The translations under genes and the position numbers were made by a program. Of a stretch of 64,000 nt of DNA, positions 49,151-62,615 are shown piece by piece. The notes below the pieces were generated by a model. The model had not been told where the DNA came from and made no database searches. It was given only the letters and a program-made list of their open reading frames with translations. This DNA is from Tetrahymena elliotti 4EA (lineage: Eukaryota > Ciliophora > Oligohymenophorea > Hymenostomatida > Tetrahymenidae): NCBI GenBank assembly GCA_000231825.2, contig JH720326.1, positions 278,433-342,432 of the forward strand, written 5' to 3'. Numbering within the stretch: the first letter of the stretch is position 1; the number at the start of each line of letters is the position of its first letter.

Positions 49151-52100
49151 ATGTATTTAATAGGATTCATTGTATTCATAATTTTATCAATTTAAGAGTA
49201 ATCTGTATTAGGGTCTTGCCCTAAAGTAATACCTTTACTTACTGAAGTTACTTATTTTAGCTGTGAGTAATCTTAACTAGGTTAATCAGAGAGAGGAGTT
49301 TTCATATTATAAGGATAATAATCTAACATTTTCTAACTAACAACAATTGGATGGTATCGCTTAATAGGAAAATCTAACTAAAACTACTTATTGATTCAAG
49401 CCAAGAATAATGCGAGCTAAAATTTAATAAGAATATTTTACAACCCTGTAGAAAAGAAAATAAAATGCTTGATGTTCAATACTTATTTGTGTTCTTAAGA
49501 TATATCATCATAGTTAGAAAGTGAAATATTTGATAATTGGTTTTTTATTAGAATTGGAATTAACTTGAAAGATTAAAATCTGACAAACTAAAGCTATATT
49601 TATTTTTGTATTATTACATCATCTTCACAAATCTCTCAAAGCAGCTAATTAAATTCCCCAATTCAATATTTTGATAATTAGGAATTTGAATATTTTTATG
49701 GATCTTAAATTGATTATCCTTACAGCAGATCGTGTGCTGTTAGTAAATAAGTAATTATTTAGTTAAATTTACAAACACTTTTTGTATTATTAAATAATTA
49801 TTTAAAAATAGATTTTAATTTTCATAGGATAATCAAATTCTTCAAGCTAGGGTCCTTACTTGCCTGTTTCATAATAAGAAATGTCTATGTTACCTAAATT
49901 AAAATATCATTTTGATTTTGCTAGATCCTCTTCAAAAAGTGGATAATTGTTTAATATATCTCTACAATCTAAAGCTTGTTATAAATCTAATTCTCTTGAG
50001 ATGGCTTGGCCATATTTTTAATTTAAAGCCCCGTCATAATTTTTTTTAGAATATTCTATTGATTTTTAAGAAGATTAAGGATTAATATTCTTTTTTGACT
50101 TCTTTTTAACAGTTACTGATATCTACACTTACTAAAATTTTTTTCGTCTTTTTTAATAAGATAGTGATTAACCAGTAAAGCTAGTTTATGAAATGGCCAT
50201 ACATTCAAACTATAATTTTTAAGATTTCATATATTAAACAGATTAAAATAGAGTTGAAAGTATATTCATTCCAATTTCAACAAATTAACAACACCAAATA
50301 GTTTGTGTATTTAAAAAAAAATTTAATTTACTTGAAAGATAACTATATATTGATGGCTAATTAATACTAAATTCTTCTTTTGATCACATATCATGGGGGT
50401 ATTTGTCTCTTTGGGTAGTAAATTATCCTCACTCACAGATTCCTACTAATAGATATTTTGAAATCAAATCTTTAAAATTATATTCAGGAGCGTTTTTCTA
50501 GTCTTGTGATGATTGCATGATAAATATTAATAACCAAGATTGTTTCTTATGTCTAAATTAGGCTTAATATTTTGATTTAAGTTATTAATTTACTTGCTAA
50601 TCATCTTGCAGCTTCCCAGATAAAGTTTCAAACAATCAAATATGTTCATATGACACTTCTAATATCAATAATATCAAACAATGTTCATATGATGGCGAAG
50701 ATTTTTTTCAATAAAAATGTAGTTGCCCCGATGGCCAATATTTTGATTTAAAAGAATAAAAATGCCTAAATTGTCTTTACTATTGCAAAACATGTAAATC
50801 ACTTGAATCTTGTGATGATCCTTTGTATCCTGAAGATTATAATGGTAAATTTTTAAATCCAACTCATTTTTAAATTTTCTAATTTAAATAAAAATAATCA
50901 TAAAGGATAATGTAATAATGATAGTTTTAATGATGAGACATAATGTATTTAATAATATATGAAAATAATTAACAAACAAAATTAAAAATTTTAAATTGAT
51001 TCAGGCTCAATAAACTGTTAAAAATCTTCAGGAAATATCAATTCTTAACCCTTTTAAATTAGAGATAAAGCATTTAAATTAGGATGGGAATCTGATTCAT
51101 TTTTTTTTAGTTTAAACTTCAATTTATAAATTTCGATAATATCTTAACAAAATGTCTATACTATTTGCTTTTTGTAGAATAAAAATGATCATATATTTTC
51201 TTTAGTTGCTTAATTTGATTCTTCAAATATTTTGTAATTCAAGTTTATTGATTCTGAATACAAGGTCCTATTGTTAGCAAACATTTAATCTCAAATGGAA
51301 ATTTGGCTAGGTTTTTATTATGATTATCTTGGAATAATTCTAATTTTAAAATAATAAGGTATTTATTTATTGTATTTTTTTCTTTCATTTTAAAAATATT
51401 TTTCTAAAAAAATTAAATTATTAGGATAGCAGATTTCTAATTACATATTAAATAAAAAGAATATTATAAAACAAAATTTAGATGATCCTTATTTAGTTGT
51501 AGGAATGTAGTCACCTTTATTTTCAGATTAATTTCCTATATGTGGAATAATTGGAATTAATAATTGGATAATTCAAGGTACTTTCTAAATTTTTAAAACC
51601 TTTTAATTTTTTAATTATTTTTTTAATAAAGGTCACTTTAGTATGAGAAACTTTTTAAATTTATTGTTAGCATTTAGTGATATTGATTTAATTAGAATAG
51701 CAGATTTTAAATTTATTGATTATTAATCTGAATTAGAAAATAAATCATTATTAATAGAAAATAAATTAGATCCTGCTTTTAATATTAATTTTCTAAACTT
51801 ATCATATGAATTTGATCAAATCGAAGGTATTTTACTCTTTAAAAATAATGAATTTTAAGTTAATTTAGGTAGTACACTAAATTATGTTCCATTCATCATC
51901 TCAATGACTATAACACCTATTTACTATTAATAATGTGAGGATTTTTACTATTTAATTTTCAGACTACTTTATTCTAACACAATCCATATTACTTTTAAAT
52001 TACGTTCTGATTAATATCTAAAAAACTAATATTTTCTTGAAGTTTGCACACAAAATTACTACTGCAAAAGATTTTAAAAACCTTTGATCAGACATAATTA

Positions 52101-55100
52101 GCCCAGCCACTTATGTAATTAATTATTTTACATGATTTTAATTTGATAATCTCTTTTAAACAAATAGTTATAAAAATTAATTACATTGAGTATTCCAACA
52201 AAAAGATTTTAGTCAAATTCAGTGTTGTAATTAACTATATAACAGAAGACATTGAAATGGGATTTCCTTTTTTAAAAGTTTATAAGCCACCTTATTACTA
52301 TTTAGTTGTTGGAGATTAACCTACTTAATATATACGTATGGACATTGATGTCAAACCAATTATTTATTACAGTAGAATCTAAATATTTAAAGGAGGTTAC
52401 TACTTTTTAAATTATGACAATTAAGATCCTTGTTTTATTTATATAAACCGCTCAAATATGGAGTGCATCTATCCAAAATAAAATTATGCAATTTATAATA
52501 GAACAGCTATCCCAAAAAATGATTGCAATAAAAACAATGTATTAAATTCCACATTAAAATATTTTAACGATTTTACTAAGACATGTGAAGATTCTGGTTT
52601 ATTTTTTACAAACTGCATAAATATTGATTTTGAAAAAAAATAATGTATTGAATGCATAGAAAATAGAATGATTTTATCTAAAGAGTGTTCATGTCCAGAT
52701 AGTATGTATTTTGATGAGAAATCTAAACTTTGTCAAAGTAAAGCTCTTTTAATTTGTTTATTTTATTAACTTTTATTAAAAATAGATTGCTCTCCAAAGT
52801 GTTTGACTTGTAATTTTAGTTAAGTTAATTGTAAAGAGTGTAAAAGTAACTTATAAGAACCTCCTCTTTGTAATTGTAATTCATATGACCTATTCATAGA
52901 CTAGAATTTTATTTGCTAAAGTAAAAAAATTATTTTCTAACAAAATTAAAGTTATAAAAAAATTTTGAATTAATTACATTGATTATTTGATAATAATAAG
53001 TCATATTATGATTCAAAAATAGGATAAGACTTTAGTTTTAAGGATATTTATAAATAAAATATCTTTCTTACTTTAAATAATTATCACATACTAGCATTAA
53101 AGATATTTCCCCTACCATTACATTTATTAATAAACAAATAAAAAATTCCTATTTTTCTTCGTAAATTACATTTTTTATCAGATTAATTATCAATCACTAT
53201 TCTAATAAATAATCAAAGGATAATTACGAATATGAAAACACTTTTTTTTTAAATTATATTTTATTTAAAAAAAATAGAATGTGATGTTTAATGCTCTTCT
53301 TGTATTGAAAATTCTCATTTGTGTTTGACTTGTAGCTAAGGAAGAGTTAGCCCTCCTTTATGTTACTGTGATAGAACCTAATTTTCAAATAAATTATCTG
53401 ATCCTATTAGTGATCCTTGCAAAATTAAATAACTTCCAAATAAATGTAAAAAAGTTGATGAAAATAACATATGTACTTAATGTGTAGGAGATAGAATGTT
53501 TCCTCCTCAGTGTATTTGCCAAAAGGGATTTTACGATGACCCAACTATGGAGTTATGCCAAAAATGCTAAGAAGGCTTCTATTTTGATTAAATAGAGTAA
53601 AAATGTCTCAAGTGCTTTTCTAGGTGCTCTTCATGTTTTGGAAAAGAAAGCGATAATTGCAATACTTGCTTATTTGGATTAGAGCTAAATAAAAAAAATG
53701 AATGTATTTGTCCTAAAAATTTCTTATTGATGGATCTTTAAAATATAAATATTTGCTATCGATTTATGAATATTACATTCAATACTAATTTTTTAAACAA
53801 TTATTATTAGTTAGAGATAGAATTTGAAAATGAAATAGATTCATTATAATAACTAGTAGAAAAATAAGGGATTAATGAGTTATTTTATTTACAAATTAAC
53901 TAATTAGATGAATCAATTTACAAAATATAAAATTATTCGATAAAAAATAAAAATAAAAAATTAATAATAATCATTGAAATATTGAAAGATATTTAAAAAA
54001 CAAATGGATATTTATTATTTAAGTAGACAAGTGCATTTTAAAATAGTAAGAAAATGACTATTCTTAATCCTGCTTATAATAAAATACCTTTACATTTTGA
54101 TATTGGCCCATACTTTTAAGAAACAAATAAAAAAATTCCACTTCATTAAATAATTCCTTAAAATAAAAATCTTGTTGCCGTTATAAATGAATTTTAGATT
54201 TTATTTTATATTTTAAACTCTATTTAACCTACAGCTATTTACTTATTACTTAACATATAGTATCCACCTAATTTATATTAATATTTGGCTTGCTTTGGGA
54301 AGTTTGTTTATAGAAACGTCTCAGAAACACAATCTTATATTTATAATTAAAACTACAATCTCTTCAACCTAGATTTAAATGAGTATGTTTCAGAAAGCAA
54401 ATAGATTTACCTAAAAAGAGTTGGATTTAGTAATTCTATTCTCATAAATTGCAAAGTTATTCTTTGTAAGTATTTGGTTATCTTTTTGTTCTTATTTATT
54501 TTCAAGAGCTTAGAAATTATCTTTAAAACATAAAAGTTTGAAAAAATCTTTGATTTTTTGATAAAAAGAGTGAGTATTGAAAATGAAGTTAACTTACTGA
54601 TGTTAACTTAATCTATCTTCATTCAATTTAATGAAATAATAGAAGAAAACAGTATTTTGAGGTGGAGTTTATATATAAGTATTGCTTTAGCTTGTTTTTT
54701 GATTTTTTCTAGCATATGGTTTATCAAAACTTTAAATTCATAACTATTTGACAAAAATAAATTTAAATTAGAAATATTTTACATCAGAATGAAAGACGAT
54801 TTAAATACTGGTATTTGCTCTTTTCTAATAAAAAATTATTATTTTATAAGCTTGACAAAAAAAATATCAATATTACTGATAATTTTCATAATTTCTGACT
54901 ATCCTTTAATAATATGCTACTTAGGAAGTATTCTAACTTTTTTGATTGCAGTCTTAACTCTAGGTATCAGACCTTACAAATATTTTTTTGCTTCTGTCAT
55001 CAAGTGTCTTGGTGAAATTTTGTAATCAGTAGTATGGATAATAATGATTTTGATAATAAATTTTAATAAAAAACATTAAGAAAATATAGTTTTGAGTGAA

Positions 55101-55298
55101 AAAGAAATTGAAGAATATTTAATTTTAGGATTTATTTCTTCAATAGTTCTAACAGTATTTAATTTATTATTCTTGTTGAATTTCTTAACAGAGGATATCA
55201 TATTACCTTTATCTTAAAAAATATATTAGAGATATTTAAAATCTAAACAAATAAGATAAATCTTCAAAAAGAATAATTATTAACAAAAATAAAAGTGA
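49151..55298 (+). CDS. Large Cys-rich LamG-like surface membrane protein B
   Basis: Paralog of gene A with identical exon layout: 49151-49738, 49812-50844, 50906-51358, 51425-51577, 51632-52114, 52168-52737, 52786-52920 and 53278-55298, 1811 residues, stop TGA. Six of the eight exons have exactly the same length as in A; exons 2 and 8 differ by +12 and -3 bases. A one-base length difference in intron 1 confirms that it is removed. Domain order is the same: signal peptide ('MYLIGFIVFIILSIQEQ'), LamG-like domain, alternating Cys-rich and second LamG-like modules, then about six C-terminal membrane segments ending in a Lys/Gln tail. Long tracts are base-identical to A while others, especially introns 6 and 7, differ greatly in length. 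Both genes appear intact and expressed as separate units. As with A, a surface role is inferred from topology and domains only. Confidence 0.88.
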
Positions 55299-56137
55299 AT
55301 ATTTTCAGATTTGTATTATATGTTGGTTGGTTGGCTTTTTATATTTTTTTAATTTTTCAAAGTTAAAGATGAATTTATTTTTTTTTGTCATGTTTGACAC
55401 TTCGTACCTCTGATTTCTTTTAAAATAGAGGTTTTAACAAGAAACATTTATATAACAAATAATTTTTTAAAAAAATGTTATGTTTTTTAAATTTTTAAAA
55501 TTGAAGTAGAAGATATTTAGAAAGTTTTGTTAAAATCTGAGAAAATAAATTTGATAAAAACAATAAACCAAAAGGAAATTAATTAAAAATACAAGAAAAA
55601 TAATTTAGAAGAGGAACAGCTATGTTCGCAAACTTTACAATATTTCTGTTTATTTTATTACAAGAAAGAGTTGTAGAAAAGCAGATAGATCGAAACTTAA
55701 TAAACTAATCTCTTAGTTATGATTAAAAGAAAAGAAATAAAAATATTTAATTTCTGATACAAAAATTAAAGAAAATCTTGAAAAATTATTAGTTTCCTCT
55801 AAAACTCAATTTCCTTTTTAATATAAGAGAGTTGGAAGGAGTTTTTATTAATGTAAAATTTTATGTAATTTAATTTATTATTATTCATTTCAATTACCAA
55901 TTCATAACCTCATTTTCATTGTATGCAAAAGAAACTGTGAGATCAAATATAAGATGTGATGTTAATCTTTGACAGAAAGCAATATCAAATATGAGAGAGA
56001 AAATTATTAATTTGAATGATAAATTGGAAAAGCTAGTTTTAATTTTATTAATATTTATAATTAAGTTCTTTGTATACTTGTGAGTTTTCTTGTAATCCTC
56101 CATTTTAAAGTTCAACAAATTAAATTTACTCATATAA
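55299..56137. other. Spacer between gene B and pseudogene C
   Basis: AT-rich, with a TTGG repeat near 55322. A minus-strand frame near 56136-55888 with a hydrophobic middle was judged too weak to call. Confidence 0.5.
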
Positions 56138-59100
56138 TATATCTAATATCTAACAATCCAAAATAGATGGTGAAGATATCTTTAATTAAAAATGTAGCTG
56201 CCCTGAAGGTCAATATTTTGATAAATAACTTAAATAATGTCTTAATTGCTTATATTACTGTCAAACATGTTCATCAGCATAATCTTGTGATAGTTATCTT
56301 TTTTTCTAAAATTACAATGGTAAATTAAGAATTATTACATAATAATGAATTTTAAATTATATCTTATAAGGATCATGTGACAACAATAGTTTTAATGATG
56401 AAACATAGTGCATTACTTATAAATAGAATTAGAAATTTTCTATAGACAATAATAAAATAGTCTGCTCAAATTCATTAAGCAATATTAATTATTCAGATTT
56501 TTAAATTTGAGATAAATTCAAATTTGGATGGGAATCTGATTCATTTTTCTTTAGTTTAAATTTTAATTTGTAAATTTCCTCACAACCTTAACAAAATATT
56601 TAACCAATTTGCTCTTTGGTGAATTAAAATAATCACATTTTTTGATTAATTGCTGAATTTGATACATGGCTTGGTTTTAATTATGATTATCTGGGGATTA
56701 AACTAATTTTAGCATATTAAGGCTAATAAATTTCCTACTACAATGCAGATATCAAAAATATTATTAAAGAAAACTTAGATAACCCTTATTTTGTTGTTGG
56801 GATATTGTCACCACTATTTTAAAACTAATTTCCTTTATGTGGAATTATAGGAAGTCATAATTGGATTATTTAAGGTATTCATTATTTAGATTATTTTTCC
56901 TATATAATTACTTTCAGTGGATTCTCACATATTAAGGTACTTTTCAAAACAAATTTTTCCAAAAATTTTGGCCCTCAATCATTCTTTTTTTGATAGTTTT
57001 TAATTAATTAATGAAGTCATTTGTTTATGAGAATTCTCAATCTTTTTATTTAATTGTAAATGTTAAATCTCAAATTCTATCTTTAAAAAAGGGCATCAGA
57101 GCTTGAGAAACTTTTAAAATTTGCTGTTAGGATTCAAGGATTTTGATTTAATTCAAGTAGCAGATTTTAAATTTATAGATTATAATCTGAATTTGATAAG
57201 AAATTATTATTGATAAAAAATAAATTAGACTCAATCAATACTTTAAATTTGCTAAATACCGAATATGAATTTGATATTACTTGAAAGGTATTTAGTTGAT
57301 TAAGTCTAATGAGTTTTAAATTAAATTTATTTTACATTAAATAATTTTTCAGTCAATTATTTTTTTCAAATTTTTTATGATAAAATATAAAAAATTTGCA
57401 ATAAAATCATATCACAGGGTAGAAATTTCTAAATCCCTCATTTGAAAAAAACTCTCATTCAAGTTAGAATGAGCAGTAGGAATATTTTAAAAAAATTATA
57501 TTTTGGCTCCAGGAATACCTTCTCTCCTCACTAATTTTGATTAAAAAAAATTTTTTTTAATAATAGAATGTAATGCTTAATGCTCTTCTTGTTTGTAAAA
57601 TCCTAATTTTTGCTTATCTTGTAGTCAAGGAAGAGTAAATCCTCCATTTTGTTTTGGTGATACCACTATTTATCAAAATAAAATGATGATCCATTTGAAA
57701 ATCCTTGTTAAATAAAATGATGTCCCTATAAATGCAAAAAATGTAATAAATATAATAAATGTATAAAGTGTTTAGGAGATAGAGTTTTTCCTCCTTATTG
57801 TCTTTGTCAAGCAGGTTATTATGATGATCCCAAAATGGAATTGTGTTAAAAATGTTAAGAAGGATTTTATTCTCAGTTTATAAACAATCAGTATTAGTTG
57901 GGGATAGAATTTGAAAATGAAATAGACTCTTTTCGATATAATAAAAATTGAAGGAATTAACAAGCTATTTAATTTATAAATCAATTAATTAGATCATTCA
58001 TTTTACTCAATTTAAACTTCTGAGATTTAAAATAATAATAAATGAAATAGACTTTTTTCGATATAATAAAAATTGAAGGAATTAACAAGCTATTTAATTT
58101 ATAAATCAATTAATTAGATCATTCATTTTACTCAATTTAAACTTCTGAGATTTAAAATAATAATAAGAAATTAATAATTAAGATTTAAATATTGCAAAAT
58201 ATTAGAAAAACAAGTGGATATTTATTATTTAAGCAGATATTTTAAAATAATAGAAAAAAAAATATTCTTAATCCTATCTATGCTAAATTACCTTTAAAAT
58301 TTGATATAGGTCCTTTCTTTTTAGATACAAAAACTCAAATTCCTCTAAATCATGTTGTTCCATCTAATAAAGATCTTGTTAGCTTCATAAACAAGTTTTA
58401 GATCTTGTTTTATATTTTAAATTCAATTTAACCTACAGTTATGTATCTTTTACTTGATACACAATATCCACCAAACCTTTATATGTATTTAGCATGCTAT
58501 GGGAAATTTGTTTTTAGGGATGTATCAGAAACTTAATCCTTTATTTAAAGTTAAAACTATAATATGTATGGCTTAATAGACTTAAGTGAATATGTTCAAG
58601 AAAGTAAGCTTAGTTCTTTCAAGAGAGTGGGATTTAGTAATTCTATTTTAGTAAACTGCTAAATTATAATTTTTAAGTATCTATTCATTTTAGTTTTGAT
58701 GTTTTTATTAAGAAGCTTAAAAATTATCTTAAGGATCTAAAAGTTAGATACAGTTTATGAAGTACTCATTAAAAGAGTGAGTATTGAAAATGAGGTTAAC
58801 TTACTGATGTTAATTCTATCAATATGTATTCAATTCTCTGAAATATAATAGGAAAATAGTATTTTGAGATATTTAATATTTTTTTTCTGGTTTCTTGATA
58901 TTTTCTAATATTTGGTTTGCAAGGACTTTAAATTCAGACCTATTTGATAAAAATAAAGCCAAATTAAAAATATTTTACATAAGAATGAAAGAGAATTTAG
59001 ATAGTAGTAGTTGTTCTTAACTAAAAAAAACTGCTATTTATTAGCTTTAAGAAAAATCTGTTAATTTTGCTAGTTATTTACATAGTATCTAACTATCCTT

Positions 59101-59455
59101 TAATAGTCTGCTACTTAGGAAGTATTTTAACCTTTTTAATTGGAATATGTACTTTATTTTTAAAGCCTTATAAATACCTTTACATTTCTTTAATAAAGTG
59201 CCTTGTTGAAATTCTGTATTCGATGATTATGATTATAAAATTTAATAAAGCACATTAGGGAGATATTGTTTTCAGTGAACAAGATATTGAAGAATATTAG
59301 CTTTAGGATATGCTGCTTCTATAGTTTTAACAATATTAAATTGTTTATTTTTAGTTATTTTCTTAGTTGAAGATATAATAATGCCTTTATCATAAAAATT
59401 GTGTTGAAGGCATTTTCAATCAAAATAAAATAGTAATATATTAACAAAAATTAAT
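56138..59455 (+). pseudogene. Decayed third copy (C) of the surface-protein gene
   Basis: Homology to A and B begins inside exon 2 at the Cys-rich module ('CSCPEGQYFD', 'CLNCLYYCQTCSSAQSC'). The signal peptide and first LamG domain are missing. Disabling changes are visible. The Arg codon of 'IRDK' is TGA at 56508-56510. About 75 bases are lost in exon 3 near 56650. Exons 6 and 7 are absent between about 57330 and 57567. Several hundred bases of exon 8 are lost at about 57873, 7 bases are lost near 58240 with a frameshift, and another deletion lies near 58880. The 3' part still shows 'LVSFINKFQILFYILNSIQ' and the membrane region to about 59455. It cannot encode a working protein. Confidence 0.88.
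57916..58165 (+). repeat. 125-bp tandem direct duplication inside pseudogene C
   Basis: Bases 57916-58040 are repeated at 58041-58165 with almost no change (for example 'agactct' versus 'agacttt'). The unit starts 'aatgaaatagac' and ends 'aataataata'. It is a recent local duplication within the dead gene; 125 bases is not a multiple of three. Confidence 0.85.
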
Positions 59456-60000
59456 TTTAATGGTGGAAAATGAGATTTTATATTTATTTATTTTTATATT
59501 CTTTAAGTATAAATTGATAGTATTTTATTTTTAAAAACCATTTTTTTTAATTTTATTTTATTGATTTTTTAAATTTATTTATTTTCTTAATAATGTAATC
59601 ATTCTTTCTAAAATTTACACGAAAAATAAAATTTTAACCTTTATTAATAAATTTCTCAGTTTTAATTTTCAATGAGCCTATTATTTAATTATAATATAAA
59701 TTGAACTATTTCTTAAGAATGATGGATTATAATTTTTTTATTTAAAGTTGTAATATTCATTTTGATCTAGATATATTTATAATTTGTTAACTTTTAATTT
59801 ATTATTTTAAAAATAGAATCTTTCAAAATAAGTAAACTACTATTAAAAATTCTACTTTGATTTTTATTTATGAATATTAAGTCATTTTTAATCAATTTTT
59901 ATTAATTAAATGTATTGATAATATTTAGGATATTATTTTACAATTAATACATATTTACTATAAATAGAACAAAATTGAATTTCATCACTAAATATTTTTT
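59456..60000. other. Spacer between pseudogene C and the lectin gene
   Basis: AT-rich convergent spacer with no coding frame and no recognisable element. Confidence 0.6.
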
Positions 60001-60747
60001 TCATTTATGTAAAACATAAAGAGAATCTAAGTATTCACGTGTAGAACCACCAATACTAACAATATTAGGATGTCCCCATGGAAGAAGATTTTTGAATGGT
60101 TGGCCACCATTGCCACCAACTTCTAAAGTCTTTCCTCTGCTTGTCTTAATTATTAAACGATCAATTGAGTCTCCTGCACGTCCAGATATTTCAGTGAAAT
60201 TTTCACCAAAATCTAAGGAAATAGTTTAGGATTAAACATATCCTTGATAACTACCTTTGTTTGTTACGGTAGCTACATTGTCCTTTCCTAATGCTTTGTA
60301 ATGGCACTCTAAACCTATAACTATATTTTCAGTATAAAAGACAGTGATTTTATCAACTTCGGGAGTATGGAATTCGTTCTTTAAAGTTGCTGATGATTCT
60401 AATTGGTCAAAGTGAGTAGAGTAGTAGTGAGTGTCTTTGCCTACCTTTTCACTTTTCTTAACCATATGAGGTAGCTTTCTATCATAGTTAGGATTAGGTT
60501 ATGAAGTTCCTTGTTATTAGGGAGCAAATTAGGGAGGACCAGGAGGATAGAATCCTTAGGCAGGTTAAGGAGGATACTAAGCTTAAGGTTGGAATCCAAA
60601 AGAAGGAGGACATTAATCAAAGGGAGGAGGTTGTGTTGGGGGGAATTAACCTTAAGCAGGTGGGTAAAAGCCTTATTGGGGAGGATATTAAGGAGGGTAT
60701 TAACCTTGTTGAGGAGGATTAGTACCAATGGAAAAATTGAAGTTCAT
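60001..60747 (-). CDS. Pro-rich protein with C-terminal jacalin-like lectin domain
   Basis: Single exon, 248 residues, stop TGA. Residues ~9-85 are a low-complexity Pro/Gln/Gly/Phe/Tyr region built on 'YPPQ' and 'FYPP' repeats, such as 'GQYPPQYPPQQGFYPP', like the Pro-rich tails of proteins that interact with membranes or scaffolds. From about residue 95 a jacalin-type fold follows: 'VDKITVFYTENIVIGLECHY', then 'QTISLDFGENFTEISGRAGD', 'DRLIIKTSRGKTLEVGGNGG', and the closing 'PNIVSIGGSTREYLDSLYVL'. The Gly-rich turns and the 'GRAGDSIDRL' segment are typical for this beta-prism lectin family, which binds sugars. There is no signal peptide or membrane helix, so a cytosolic or unconventionally exported location is likely. 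The ligand is unknown. The Pro-rich part makes a GC- and G/C-strand-skewed island visible in the DNA. Confidence 0.88.
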
Positions 60748-62615
60748 TGAATATTAGAAACTAAGCTAGTTTTTTATTGGATATGATATTTAATTACTTT
60801 TTTACTTATTTATTTAATTTTAATTTAGGAGTTAGGATACACTCAATTTTAAACAAAAGTTAATATCCTTCTAGATCAGCTAATATCTGATTTCAATAGA
60901 TTATTGATATTTATTTCCTTTTTATGCTAAATCAACCTGTATCTATCCATTTATTTTCTTCTTATCAGATAAATCAAAAAAATTGTGGCTTTTCCTTTAT
61001 TAAATGATAATCTAAATTATAAAATTATCTCTAACCTTTTCTAGAACAAATAAATTTATTTAGTTTTATGTTTTTACTTTAAAATAAATTAATATAAAAT
61101 GAAATGCTATTCTATGAAACATAGCCTTTGCTTTCTGATGATGAAAAATAATAAAACTAATTTTTAAATAAGATGTTTTTTTCTAAATTTGAAACACTAA
61201 AAATGAAAGCTAAATAATGATATTCTTATTACAATATTTAACCTCAAACAAAATAATCTTTGTAAAAAAATTAAATTACTCAAAATCTGAAATATGATTG
61301 ATTAGATAATTAATTAATTATCAAATCAGTGAAATTCTAAAAGATTTAGGTTACAAATACTTCTTTGATTATTAATAAATTAAATAAGAAATATAATTAT
61401 TCCCTTCAGGTATGATTGATATTTTAATTTATTTTGAAATGAAAACATGAAACATAATTATAAAAGTGATTACAAATAAATGAAAATATTATTTATAAAA
61501 GAATTAAATATTTTAGCATACATTTTGACAATTTAAAACTAAATGAAAAGATGAAGAAATTTACTATATTTTGATACATCATATTTAGCCATGGCTTAAA
61601 AATATTTCATTTTTTAATTATATCAGGCTTAAAAATTTTTAATTGTAAAAGAATCTATATGTTTAGAGACATGTAATTTTGAGAATATTAATTATCTTTT
61701 CTATATTATTTACTTTTTTCTGATGAGGAGTATTATTCTTTGATCTATTTAAGAAAGCTTTTGATCATAAAAATTTGAGAATAAAAATTTTATTGATTAA
61801 AAAATCCTAGCCAATCAAAAACATAAATTTAAATTAAATTTTAATTCAATCTATCTTTTCAATAAAAAATAATTTTTTCATGTAATTAATAAAAAAAATT
61901 AAAAATTAATTTGAAAAGCTATTCAAAAAAAAAGAAGATCATCAATTAAAATTCACGAAAATATTATTTAATGACTAAATAAATAGATATTTGGCTTACT
62001 TTTCTTTATCATAAATTTTTGAAAATGCTTTCTGTTACTATCAGAACAAATGATAATCAATAACCCAAAATTTTTATTGAAAAATATCTTTATTTATTTT
62101 ATTTATTTAGTATAGAATAAATCTTTTACTAATTTTAGCTTAGGTTAGGAAAATAAGAAATGAATCATAAAACAAAATAAATCCATACCAAACAACTTCA
62201 ATTTGATTTTTTAGTTTTTACTTTTTCATGAGAATATCATAAATCTCATGTTTTTTTATTTATTAATCATTAGTATTTATTTTTTACCATAATAAACCAA
62301 AATTTCAGCAAATAAATACACCAACTTAAACCAAAAAAATAAAACAAATAATTTTTCTTTTAGCTTTTTTGAGGATAAAAATTAAAATTAAACACAGCTA
62401 CTACTAAACTTTGATAAACCTAATTTATGTTATTTCTATAAACCTTTAATAATTACAAATAATAAAATCTCAAACTTTAAATAAACTAAATAACATAGCT
62501 CTTTAAAGTAATCCCTTACTACAAACTAAAAATTATTATTTATAACATAAATTAGAAATAAAATTTGGTAAAAAAAATGAATTCTTTTGTTAAATAAAAC
62601 TTCTTGGAAGAAATT
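60748..62615. other. Intergenic spacer, no gene seen
   Basis: About 1.9 kb of AT-rich DNA between the lectin start and the 3' end of the next minus-strand gene. No coding frame or RNA gene is supported. Confidence 0.55.

Noticed and set aside
55888..56136. Minus-strand frame 'MSKFNLLNFKMEDYKKTHKY...'
   Set aside because: 82 codons to TGA with one hydrophobic stretch; length within chance and no homologous copy near genes A or B.
60501..60750. Plus-strand frames rich in Gly/Glu/Arg
   Set aside because: They are antisense to the Pro-rich repeat of the lectin; the skewed composition comes from CCT repeats on the other strand.
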